Of a DNA stretch of 64,000 bases, positions 18,836-31,101 are shown in pieces. A model generated the notes under the pieces. It searched no databases and was not told where the DNA came from. It worked only from the letters and a program-made list of their open reading frames with translations. The number at the start of each line of letters is the position of its first letter. Position 1 is the first letter of the stretch. A program made the position numbers and the translations under genes. The DNA is from Macrotrachela quadricornifera (taxonomy: Eukaryota > Rotifera > Eurotatoria > Philodinida > Philodinidae), in NCBI GenBank assembly GCA_022393335.1, contig JAJEKB010024910.1, positions 1 to 64,000 of the forward strand, given 5' to 3'.

Positions 18836-21430
18836 CTAAAAGTGGAAAATATGTAAAACATATTTATTTTACATATAATATCCTTAAATTCGGTGATATA
18901 GTAAACGATTCGCATAGGAGGAACTATCTAATGGATCATATTAGATGTTACTGAACAGACAACAAACGTCAAAGTCAGACGTTTACCATTGGAAGACGTT
19001 AATGAAACATAATATCTTAATAGGCTGAGGCGACTAGAAACTTATTCATCAAATCATCATTCATTGTATTAAATAGTTCTATGGAACATTTGGAGAAGTG
19101 AAACACCAAATATACCGGAAATCTATATTTTTTTGCGTGAAAAACACAGAGAAGCAAGTGAGATGTAGGTTCAGATCTTGTCTTTTTAGTTCTTCTCATT
19201 ATGATCCATTTGAAAATAGAATTTTCATTTGTATTTATTGATTGAATAAATATTAAATTAAAATTATTGAGCTTTGTCGATGTGGAAAAGGGGGAACTTT
19301 TTAATTTATTCTCTTCGAAAAATCTGTGTTCTTCTCCAAGAGCCTGAATTTCAATTACCTGCCTTGGTATAACTTAAACTCAATTGATGTTAGAATAATC
19401 GAACATATTCGATCAATGAATGATAGTTTTTCAATACTTTAAATATATGGAACCATTATTTAAAAAAATTCAAGACTAAATCATAAAACTTTTTGTGAAT
19501 TTTGTAATTGTGGCCTCATATCGATTCGAACTCAAAAACGGAAATGTCATCAAATGTTTCAATATATACAATGATTCCTTGTCATTTTTCACTTTCGAGA
19601 CTCACAAAAGAACATTCTTGGGTGCTCATCCGCTTTAAAAGTAATGCTACGCATCTTGTAGAACTTGATATATTCTGTCTGTCATAAGAAAAGGACTTGT
19701 ACTCTTTCTTGTTTCTGAGAAGATTGAAAAATTTTAGTGTTACAGCAATAGAAACTATCCTATCAAAAAAAATTATTACTATCTCAATCAATCTAAATTG
19801 ACATGAGCTGAGATTTCCTTCATATGTATTAATGCTCACATTATAGATAATATGAAACTTTGAGTCTAAATAACTTTAAAGAGGCAGGTTGTTACCAAAA
19901 TTTATTTTAATTCTTCTGTCTTTATGTTCATAGCAATACTTATATTGTAACCTAAACATATCGAGACTTGTTTCGCGTATGCGGGCAGCTTTTCTATTTT
20001 TCCTTTTTTCTTGGTATCTATAGTCGAGTCTCACCCACGAAATCTCCGGAGAGTCCCTTAAGAGTCCCTAGAGGCTCCCTTCAGGGATCTTCTAGTGAGT
20101 TCCTAGTTTTTATGAAGCAGGAAGAAAAAAATCTTTTCGGTGGATTTTTTGTGTACTCAAAAAGTGGGTACACTCTGGAATCGGTTAGTGTGTCCGTCCG
20201 TTTACACGATAACTCTTCACAATTACATTCGATTAAGCTGAAATTTTGTGCACGGAATTGTCTCATCAATATCTCGGTCGAGAGAAGAAGATGAGAAGGA
20301 TCCATCCAGACATGGCTGAGTTATCGAAAAAATTGTCATTATTATTAACCAGACTATTCCTGAAGGGAGTACAGGAACTTTTTCAAAAAAAAATTTTTTC
20401 CCCAGAATTATGCACAACATATATAAATCGACTCAGTTTTTAACGCTAATTCCGAATATGATATTAGTTTTGAATCAAATCGTAGTTTTTTAAGTGAAAG
20501 TTGCCTAAACAGGGTCCAAAAATGCACAAAATCTGTATCCTGAGGCCAGTGTGGCTAAATATGTCTCGGGCGACTAGCCTTTTTGGGATATTCGAGATGC
20601 ATGGTTTTGTTGCTACTAAAAAAAGTCATCGAATGGAAAAAATTTGAACTCGATAAGTATTAATATTGGTGGATTATTATGAAAATGCCGATACCTCTGT
20701 GTGTATCATACATCTATCATAGATTCATGAAGTTACATATGACCATAATCTCGGTATATACAAGCCCAAATCCATTGTGAAGTAACTCCTACCCAGTTTT
20801 CTAAGCTGAGCATGAATCTGAACTCAATTTCTGTGATTTCTAAAGGTATTATATCACTATGGGAGTTGAGTCAATGATTATTAGATAGGATCGGCTACAG
20901 TGTCGTCCATGCTAGCTTGGCTGCCCAAGTTTTTTACTCTTAGAATTTAGTGACAAAAGACGTGTCTTGATGAGGTCTATGTCTTGTAGAAAAATAAGTC
21001 GAAGATCTGGTGCAACACGTGAGAAAAATCCAAAATACCGCCTCCCACAGTGTAATATTGCTTCGAATTCTCGCAGTTTCTGAATTTTAGCATTTATTTT
21101 ATCTCATAACTTGTTTACTTGAGCAGAATGAATTTATAGACCAAACTGTTTTCTGTCCAATTGAGATTTCCCAGAACTTAAATGGCCAATCGGTTCACAA
21201 GATAAGGTCAAAATGCTGATCACAGACTCAAGATAGCTAGTTTTTCGACAGTTCGATCAAAATCAATTTGTCGTCAATTCTTTTTATTTTTTGAAGTACA
21301 TATAACACTCGGATTTATATCCGATGTTTGCACCTTTACTATTTTAAGAAAACAATTTTTGTCCAAGTTTTTATGACTACAGCTCTATAATAGATGCAGA
21401 TGAAATCTAAGCAACTCCACAATTTGATCA
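18836..21430. other. Intergenic; possible repeat segment at 20000-20440
   Basis: No gene is supported. At 20040-20100 a GAGTCCCT/CTCCCTTCAGGGA cluster forms short inverted repeats. The next ~200 bp (TGTGTCCGTCCG then ACGATAACTC) has the feel of a dispersed repeat. The overlapping ORFs of ~65-108 codons here are not supported by any motif. Confidence 0.35.
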
Positions 21431-21436
21431 TCTATA

Positions 21437-21678
21437 CAGGATGGTCCAAAAAAAACTTACTCTCCCCTCTCCTCAAGTATTTTTGATTCTTTGAGAATAT
21501 CTACATTTCAAATAGAGAATTTATTTCAAAAACTATTAATAGGCATATAGTACATAATAAATACATCGAGTTTTGCAGGAGAAAATAGTCTGCATATGAA
21601 ACAAATCTCATTTCAAAGAAGTTAAAGATACTTGGGGATGGAAGGGGGGGGTGAGTAAGTTTTTTTTGGATCACCCTG
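21437..21678. mobile_element. MITE with TA target site and ~30-bp TIRs
   Basis: Left end CAGGATGGTCCAAAAAAAAC-TTACTC, right end its near-complement (GAGTAAG, T-run, GGATCACCCTG). Both ends abut TA. At 242 bp it has no coding capacity. The terminal sequence ACAGGGTGxTCC and TA duplication fit a Tc1/mariner-derived MITE. Confidence 0.85.
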
Positions 21679-22229
21679 TATTATTTCGAGATTAATATGT
21701 TGTTTTATCGGATTTAGTGGTTATATCTAGGTGTTTTTTATGATTTTCAAGCGTTTTTGAAATAGAATACATAAGAAGGTGTTTCAAAATTTATTCCAGA
21801 GGTTATATTTTATCTTTTTCATGATGATAACATATACGTATTTGATGCATTTGATTGCTTATTTAATTTAGCAAGATATTACTAGATGTTTTTGAAACCT
21901 TTTCGTGTTTTTACGCATTTTACCTGCATTTTAGACCTTTCTTTTATATTTTGAGGCTTGTTCGAAATAACTGTGCTTATGAAGGTATATGAATCATATA
22001 TTAATGAGTAGATCGAATGTTTCTGGGGGTGTTCGTATGCATATACAGACACATTTGGCATTGCCTCAAGTGTGTCCAGAAAAAAGTTCATCAGAAAAAA
22101 GTTTTTGGCGATGGCACATATTTGAATAAGAATGTAGGTTGTGGAGTTCTGTGGGTGTTCGTGCTGTTCACGTAAATTACTAATACCCTACAAGAACGGA
22201 TTATTGTCAATAATTCGAAAAATTGTGAA

Positions 22230-24170
22230 AAATTACTTGATCAAGCAAGACGGATAGAAACTGCGGCGGTAATTACTCAACAGCAAGAATCAACAATGAC
22301 AACGATCAATAATTTAGTAGAAGAAACCATAGCAGCTCTTAGTCGATTGTCAAGCAATTTTAGTGATCGTTACATCAACTACTCAAACCGAAATAATCAA
22401 TGTCAGATATATTATATCCCACAAGAATCACCAAAACAAATCAACGTCAACAATAATAACAATCGTTATCAACAAAACCATCTGACACACAAATTATCAC
22501 AAATTGTTTGTTATGGTTGCAATACAATTGGATATTATTCATACTAATGTTCGAGCCATTTAAACTAATTTTTATACCCATCAAGATTAATAAAATCAAA
22601 ACAAAAACAATGATTAACACAGGCTCAACAAATATCAGCTATAGATGCATCATATCTAAAGAAAACAAATCTTCAAGAATATATTTGCTCAACAACAATT
22701 ACGTGTAGGACGCCTAAAAATGACCAATTGAACAGCTGTGGAACGGTGGTGCTACCAATTACAATCAACAATGTTGAAAATCAAATAAACATTTATATTA
22801 TCGAGGACTTGTTTGGTGATCTGTTACTTGGAGAAGATTTTTGTAATAAATACAAAGTCAACATTAACTATGAGGAGAAACATCTTACAATTAAAGAAAG
22901 ACACCACTTAGTGAAAGTCATATTTTTAACAAGGAATGACTGACCATCAAATTTTTCATATAAAAACGATGAAAGATATTGTCATTCTACTACTTCCAGC
23001 AAAGTTATCAAGACAATGGCAACATCACTATCGATGTCAGCTATATTTACACCATCTTTAAGTCGAATGAACAAATAGCAGGTTGTGGATCTGCATGCAA
23101 TATTGACTATCAACAGCAACAGAACAACAATCTTAATGGTCCTCAATACTTCAACATCGATGAAAATAATCCCTAGGGATACTAATCTTGATAGTATCAA
23201 ACGCCATGAAGACATCCAATGCTTTTACGCGTGGCTAAATCCGATAAACAGACAGGATCACCATATGACATCTATCATGCTAGGCCAAGTGTCATCAAAG
23301 TCATCATCTCACTCACCGAATGCTAACATAGTAACCGGTCTCACATCACATCTACCGCAGGTATAATAGGTAAATATGAGTCAAATCTTCTTCGAATACA
23401 GAGCTCTCTTTCACACATCTAAACCATCGATCATGAAAACAAACTTTTTCCATCGGATACCAATTCAACCACATCATCAACCTATCCAATCTTATCCATA
23501 CAGGAATTCTACCAAAGAGACAGAGACAACCAATCAACAAGTGAAAAAAAACATGTTGTACGGTCCAGCTGAAGTCCATGAGTATCGTCGATCGTTATCA
23601 TCACGAAAAAAGATACAAGCTCCAAGTTCTGCGTGGATTACAAACATCTCAATGACAAAATGGCGGGATCTCGATACTTTACAATACTTGATTTGAAGTC
23701 GGGTCACTCACGGATCTCAATTAATGAACATAATAAGAAAAAGGACGGTCTTTATAGTAATCGTCGGTCTCTATGAATTTAATGTGCTACCCTTTGGATT
23801 ATCGAACGCACCACCTACATTTCAAAGAATTATGAATTCGGTCTTGAGTATATTAGGATGACTTATTACCATAGTATATTCAGACGATAAAATCGTCTAC
23901 TCACTATCATTTGAGAAATACGTGGAACATCTGAATCTGGTGCCGTCGGCATTAGAGAAAGCAAACGTCAAACTGAACATGGTCAAATGTTCGCTGGAGC
24001 GGAAACAATTGGACTACCTGGGCTTTCGTGCAACTCAAGATGATATCAAACCAATGACTGCAAATGTCAAGAAGACACTGGACTTTCCAACGCCATCATC
24101 AACAAAAGTGACATATTCATTCGTTCACATAGCACAATTTTACTGACAGTTCATCAAAGATTTTACTTCA
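22230..24170 (+). pseudogene. Decayed Ty3/gypsy-like retroelement (gag zinc knuckle, protease, reverse transcriptase)
   Basis: Fragments occur in canonical order on the plus strand. A gag end rich in Asn/Gln ends in a damaged CCHC knuckle (C-Y-G-C-x4-Y with His lost, ~22510-22560). An aspartic protease follows with M-I-N-T-G-S-T (catalytic Asp changed to Asn, ~22606) and D-L-L-L-G-E-D-F (~22820). Reverse transcriptase pieces then show [13 protein letters not shown] (~23790), V-Y-S-D-D (~23876, the Y-x-D-D box) and L-D-Y-L-G-F (~24010). At least five stops or frameshifts separate them, so no functional polyprotein can be made. RNase H and integrase are missing. Confidence 0.8.
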
Positions 24171-24199
24171 ATCACCGCTCCATTGAATATATCTTTCCT

Positions 24200-24506
24200 T
24201 TCGTTCTATTTATGGCATATGTTTGAATTTTCCGTTTCTATACATCACATGAAGTTAGATTTTCCCTTTCCTGCACATAACATATGTATACCATTTTTCT
24301 TGACAAGTTCTCTCTCTCTATGTGTCATCTCGTCGTAGGTGTCATGTATATTAGATTTTTCTCCATCCTCCAATGAACATTTTCTAAAGACTTGAAATCT
24401 GTTATCCCATATATAGCCTGTGGCTTTTCTTCAATAAACAGAAGTGAGATACGAAGGTATTCTTATCTTACTAATAAACCGATGATCTAGAGTTAGACCC
24501 CTAACA
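24200..24506 (+). repeat. Possible 3' LTR of the gypsy-like element
   Basis: Directly after the broken RT lies a ~300-bp stretch with CATATATAGCC (~24410) and CAATAAACAG (~24433) and a CCCTAACA end at ~24506, an LTR-like TATA/polyA/CA layout. No 5' partner copy was found upstream, so this rests on position and signals only. Confidence 0.35.
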
Positions 24507-25519
24507 CAAATAACATAATAATAAGGAAATAACAAACAGCTCTAAAAAATCTGTTCATATTAGGAACACTGCCAGTACACCTAAGGAACTAAACGTTCTA
24601 GTTCCCTTAAAGAGTCCAAAACACTTTTTCCACAGTTTCGGTTCCGGCTTCATTCTCAGTTTCCACTTTTTGGGATCACTGAACTCGATTTTTGTGACAG
24701 TAGCATTTACATCCTGCATTGAAATCTACAACTGTAATCGAACTTCGTACTTCATTCTCTATCCTGGATTCACAAATTACAAGTTTCTTAATTAGATATG
24801 AATAGTTATAGAACACTAAATCTAATACTGATGATTGGATCTATTCACTGAGAATTTTTTAGACGATACTGAGCATAAAAATCAACTGCATGTTTACAAG
24901 AAAATACTGAGCAATAAATTTGTTATCTTACTTTTGATGTGAATTTCAAATAATGTTCTTGAATGTTAGATCAAATTTGAGTGATTGATAAGTAAATCAG
25001 TAGATAATATGTGGTCGTGAGATACGATCTAAAAGAAAATATTAAAGTATTTACGATAGAAATTTGATTCTTCTCTTCACAAGCAATGACAGACATCCTA
25101 GCAACGAACCATTATAGACGTGATAAAAAGACTCGATAGCGTTCTTCTCCATATAATTAATTAATTAATTATAGTTGGTTAAAATTAAAACTTATATGAA
25201 CGTTTTTCGGATATTTTTCACTGAAAAACTGTTGTTTTTGTATAAAAATATGTCATGTATTGTATAATGCAATGTATTTTCTAAAAGAGCAGTAGAAAAG
25301 TGCAAAAGTTTAAATAATTATTAATTAATATATTAAAAAAATTTTCTTTTTATAATTAATCGATTAATTTATGGTATCCTAATAGAATCAATGAACTTTT
25401 ATTAAGACGTTGTTTTATATTAAGGATGATCGTTTATGGAAGGAAAGGGATGACCCATAAATCTACAGTCAAGTTTTATTTGCCTACGATCAGCACTAGC
25501 AACTATATCGTACTACACA
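24507..25519. other. Intergenic, nothing recognised
   Basis: AT-rich. A short (AATT)n run lies at 25157-25172. Confidence 0.45.
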
Positions 25520-25910
25520 TTCTAATTCGTTAGGAATGTCGCAACACAGCTTTAAGGAAACTCACATATTTTTTCGAAGAAAAATAATGAGTGTAAATTT
25601 TAAATCGAAGTTTTTCCGGCTTCCTCGTACAGACACTCCCCGTCCTTTAAATCCCTTTACAGACAGATTCCCATTACAGATACCTCCATCGCAAACACCT
25701 CCACATTTCAGCAGACGTGATATAATAAAGGATTCCTGTGATTTACCATCGTTCTCTTTTATCTTAAAGCTTTGCTGCAAATATAAATCTATCAATGTAG
25801 AGTAATAATATTATAAAAAATTTACAGTGACACAGCTCCTAGCTTGTATGAATATGTGAATTTTACATTTTAGCCCTACAGAAGTTGCGCTGTCAAGCTT
25901 TTTGAAATTT
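25520..25910 (+). repeat. Dispersed repeat R2, copy A
   Basis: Colinear with 49850-50205. Shared blocks: GGAA(A)CTCACATATTT...GAAGAAAAATA(A/G)TGA, then CGAAGTTT(T/C)...GGCTTCCT, then a GTAATAAT...-TTT(A/C)CAGT block, then TG(A/T)GAATATGTGA(A/G)TT-ACATTTTAGC, then TGTCAAGCTTTTT. The central portion (dispersed CCTCC/CTCTCC motifs) has diverged. No frame is conserved between the copies. Confidence 0.6.
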
Positions 25911-28559
25911 CTAAACATACTTAAACTAACTTGAAACTTGGAAAAAATCGACTAAGTCGTTATAAAATGGCCAAAATGATTCAATAATGAATCGATATGC
26001 ATTTTATTGATCATTCTTCCATTATTCTTTCGATTGAATATGCAAGAAAATGCCATAATGTGCAAAAAACGAAACATTTGCATCGATTTTGCATAAACAT
26101 GTATGAATACATCGAAATCTTTTCCTAACTCAAGTTTTTAACATATATACTTTACTGTATCAGATGCATTTCTTCACCATGAAAACGTTTTCTTACATTA
26201 GCAATGCAATAAAAACTGAGAGGAACGACGATGATCTGACAAATAATAGGCATGTATATGCATGAAAGCTAATAGCCATTGGACACTTCAAAAAATAAAC
26301 AAGTTTTTTCAGTCAATATAGTGCATTCTTTTACATGTGAGCTCATCTTTAACGAGCAATACAAAAATAGCTAAAGTCTCGCACGTTACTCTATATCTAC
26401 CACAAAATTTTAAAAAATGTATAGCGATACTGAATTGTATTAGTGATGTTTTTTACAAACACTATTTTATAGTATTGATGTGAAGAATTCAATGAAGTTT
26501 TATTCATGTTGCAAGCAAATACACTAATCAACTTGACTCTTATATACAGGACGTATGTCTTGTATGAATACAGAAGGATGTTGCAGAACACAAACCAATA
26601 TCCACGTCTAAACAACTGAATGCATGATTGTCAATGTTACTATTTCTGCGTAATCACTACACAAGAAACATGACTGCGCCTTAAATATAGCCGTTCAATC
26701 AAAAATTTTAGATCGAAATGAAAGCTAACCCATTTCATTGAACAATATTTTTTGGGCATATAAGCAAATTCTTAAACCTAACGAATGAATATTGGGTGAG
26801 ATATAATAATTCCACTAATAGCATTTAACACATCCAAGGCGATGAGACCCACCGATGACTCTGAGAAATTTGAGTATTTCTGCCATATTTTGACCAAACG
26901 GACTAGTTCTTTTACCACTAATAAAGAAATCGTTATAGATCATATCTATGAGAGAAACATTGACAAAAGCTGTTTTGAAGTATTACAACTGCGATAAATA
27001 AAGAAATGCAACATTTCATGAATTATGAAAAAAACAATATTTCATGTCGTCACGAATGTGTTAACATCGCTTTTCATTAATTGAAAATATTTTTTAGCAA
27101 TCAATACAATTGTAAAAATTCTATCAAACATACATTTGAAGATGAACAATATAATTATCAAATCTAATAATATGTGAACATTATTGATTGTTTTATTTCA
27201 TCTCTATTCTCCTTATATTCTTTCAATATAACGCTCGAAATAGTCTATCTTCGTTGTTAGCTTTATTCCGATTATGTCACATGTTTTTCTTGCTTTTCAC
27301 TACCTGAAACTCAAAATTACATTTTATGTGTCTTATCGTCAGATGAACAAACTGGTAGCTATATATACATATAGTCTCTCTCTTTACGTTTAGTAACAGT
27401 GATAGTCGGCCCCTAACAGTCTTTCATTAAGAAACATATATTTGTCATGGAATAAAACCAAGTGCAGATAAACTGGCATTAATTTCTATCTTATCGATAA
27501 TATTCTGAGCTGAGCTATATAATTCAAAAAGGATAGTTTTAAACCTTTCGATTAACACTAATGTTTTAAAAGAGTTTCTCATTTAATAAAATACAGAGTT
27601 TAACAAGATACTGGGTTCTGAAAAATTTCGTCTTGATGGATAGTAATACAGTAGTAGATATGAAACGTGTTCTTTAAAAATCAACAATCTAGTTTGAACA
27701 TTCATCAGTCAAATAAGCCATTTGTATGACAGTTTCGTTTTATTTTCAAAAGAGTTATTACTCAGTATTGTAAGTAATGATAATGTAAATATTTAACGCA
27801 GGTACTGTATACCATGAATAAATTCTATAACACTACTTCGTAAGTTCCAACAAAATAAGTTAAATCACTTTTTCTTGAAAAATAAAAATAAATGGCTCAA
27901 GAATGGCAATTAAAATTTTGAACTTTTGGATTGAGATCTGAAGCTAGTAATATGCTGACTATTATTATATAGGGTGTATAAAAAATTCTATACTGATAAT
28001 AATCAATTAGCATTCAATAGACTCGCTACAAGACGACTTTCTTATTCTCTTTTATCAGTGTCTCATTCACATAGAATTCACATTCCTATGTCCAAGAATG
28101 ATGTATGCTACCCAACCCATACGTCTTGTACGTTGATTTCTTGCATTTAAACATATGAAAGGCTAAAACTTGTCGTACATGTCGTCAACAATCAATATAT
28201 CTTTAAACTAGTATATTTAATAAAGAAAGGGAATATCTCTTAAGATTTCTTTTTCAAAAGAGAAGAATAGTCATGTTACTATGATACGGATGTTGAAAAA
28301 TGATGATTGTACTATGCATCTCCAAATTTATGTATGAGAAAGTTTTCAGAAGTTAAATTTACATTAATGATAATATATCGTAAAAAAATCTCGTATAAAT
28401 GATTGACAAAAAAAATGTCGCCAATTAATAAAAAGAATCAGTAAATTGCTATTTTTGATGCTATTCGTAGAATTATCATATATCGGCTAAAATGTATTGG
28501 TTAAGTTGAAAACTTCGTTATATCTTTAAAAAAAACTGCTTTACAAAGAATCATGTGAA
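25911..28559. other. Intergenic, nothing recognised
   Basis: AT-rich, no supportable coding frames, RNA genes or transposon termini found by reading. Confidence 0.45.
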
Positions 28560-28639
28560 GTCAACTAAACACCCTAGCTAAAGACATGAGGCTTATTTTA
28601 CGTAGAGAAAATATGGTAATAAATTATGATTCCTCGCTT

Positions 28640-28965
28640 TATGATTTTTGCCAAAAATTTTTTTCTTTCAAATTTGAAAGCTATGACATATTGTCTACAG
28701 TTTTTCAAGACCTACCTGAAAATTCCAAATATCAAGTTATCAAAAACTATTTTGAAAGCAATTTTTTAAAGCTTTCAGGTTTCCTAGATAGTGGTTTTTG
28801 AGATATTTTAAAGTTTATCTAAAAATGATTTTCAGAGGTTCTTTTAGGTTTATCTAAGAATGATTTTAGAGATTTTTAAGATGCATCTAAAAATGGTTCT
28901 TGAATGTTCATAGGACTTATCTATGAATACTTTTTGGAAATTTTTCAGGTTTATCTTGAGAGAAC
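28640..28965 (+). repeat. Degenerate ~45-bp tandem repeat (GGTTTATCTAAGAATG)
   Basis: The phrase TTTCAGG/TTTAGG-TTTATCTA-(A/G)(A/G)AATG(A/G)TTTT recurs at ~28760, ~28815, ~28847, ~28890 and ~28935, with weaker copies upstream. The 71-codon ORF at 28586-28801 runs into this array and is not considered a gene. Confidence 0.55.
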
Positions 28966-31101
28966 TGTTATTCACTTTTTAGTTAAATACTACATGTTTT
29001 TTGACACTTTTAGGTTTTCGAAAGAGAAATACATGCACACTCTGATTTTTCAAGGATTACTTTAGTATTTGATATATAATCTTTGAAGCATTCGTTAATC
29101 ATAATAATTCTATATTCTTTATTACATTTTAGCACTATGTGTAACTAAGTCTAACCAAAAGAAACTATAGATATTTTTTCCTAGAGACGGGCAAATTCAA
29201 TCTCGATTCTGAACCAAAGCATGGTGGTTCTGGTACAGTTCTAATTCAGTAGAAATGTCAATTTTATACAAGTCGAGTTTTTCATCAGCAATACAACGAT
29301 TAATTATCTCATACTCGTATTATCGTACTTACTGATCTATTATATAAACAAAAATTGAACCAAAGATGAAATTTTCGCAATAGCGTCACATTTATCCAGC
29401 TCAACGTGCAACAGTTTTGAGGAAAAAGTATCACATTTAAATCATTATCAAAAGCCAATTACTGTCAACTACTTAGTTTTTATTGATATTTCATAAGTGG
29501 ATTACTGAAATTAAAAATAAAATCTTTTCGTAATGTTATTACAGCCATACTGATCCAGTATTATTTTCAGAGTAACTTTACGTAGATAAAAGGAATGATA
29601 TTTCTTCTTTTTCCCACATAAAAATCATACAGAACAGTTTAAATAACATTTGATATAGGAGGTTCAAGCTTCACATTAGGATGCATAAATAGTTTCTAAG
29701 CAAGATCAAATATATTGCAATGGAGAAAAGTGGAATTAATGCTTAATGTATACATTTTAAAGATATGTTGAAGCAATCTTCCGAATAATAAAATATATTT
29801 TCTTACATTTCTGAGTTTATTCTACAACGTGATATAAACATTTATTTCGAATTTTGAAATAAATACTTATGTCTGAAGTGTCGCACTACATAGGAGAATC
29901 AATATATAAATAGCTAGATATACTTACGACGAAGATTAACACTGAAATATATTGATGTTGTTTTTATTTATGTTAGAAGCAAGTTATCTTACGTATTTAT
30001 ATTCAATGAAATTACTTGATTTTTTTCAAGTAATGTTTATTTACGTGAATCGATCAACCGTGCTATTTCATACATATCATGACAAGGTAGATATGGGTGA
30101 ATATTTTTCGCACACGTTTTTCTTCATCATACTTCACTGTACAGTTTTATCTTCTCTTTCGATTCTTTGCTCGATGCAAGAAAAAAATCAACCTCTATAT
30201 TTATTCAGCATAGTCCTTATTATTTTTTCGAATAAAAAAAATCAGTTGTACAATGGAAAATAACTAATGACGTATATAAGAGCTCTTTGAGAAGGATTTT
30301 AGGAAGCAAATTATTTTTTCTTTTTTGATATGTGAATCGATTCAATTCGTCAATTCAATTGTTGGTGAAGCTTGAACTATTAATTCAATCTAACTTATTG
30401 ATGATTTTAAATCGACTGTTTATAGATAGATTATGATCAGAAACTTATCCGAAAATGAGATTTGGATAGATTAATAAATCTAAGGAATTAAGAAAAAGAA
30501 ACACGTACACAGATTTATTTGAACACAAAACAAAAAAGACAATATTAGCAACGCGTTTCGAATATTCTTCTTCAGACTATACTAATACATAAATAACATA
30601 TAGATAACGAATATGAATACAAATAATAGATAGGAGTGCAAATATACATACAAGAAAGAACAAAACTTCAGGAAAATTATAAATAATATTAATTCTTCTG
30701 ATTTGTTTTTTCGAGATAATGTGTCAATAAAATGTTAAGACTTTTTACAATAGGATAATAATTATCTTTATAGGATGTGATAGGCATCACAACTTAATAT
30801 ATAATTTTTTGTATTATTTGTAATGTGAAGACATACTTTTTCTATTAGATGTAATGGAATTGTGTACGTTGGTTTTATTGTAGAAGTAGAAATATAATAG
30901 AAAAATAATAAAGGTTCGGTTCACTTCACTGACAAAATTCTAAGCTGCAAAAACTTGCAATTTGTTGAAAATTTTGCGTTAGGATATTGTTGACTTTACG
31001 ATTTTTCTCGAAATTTTTTGTAAACTGTGTTGAAAATTTAAGTTGTGATTTGAAATTTTTTCAACTTAGCTATCACTACTGAAGTAAACTGCAATTTAAT
31101 T
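28966..31101. other. Intergenic; hairpin motif at ~30548-30576
   Basis: No gene is supported. At 29186 AGAGACGGGCAAATTC resembles a hAT-like tip without a partner. At 30548-30575 the minus strand holds a hammerhead-like core (see findings). Confidence 0.35.

Noticed and set aside
22982..23579. Minus-strand ORFs of 75-77 codons
   Set aside because: Antisense shadows of the decayed gypsy-like element, whose plus-strand motifs are recognisable.
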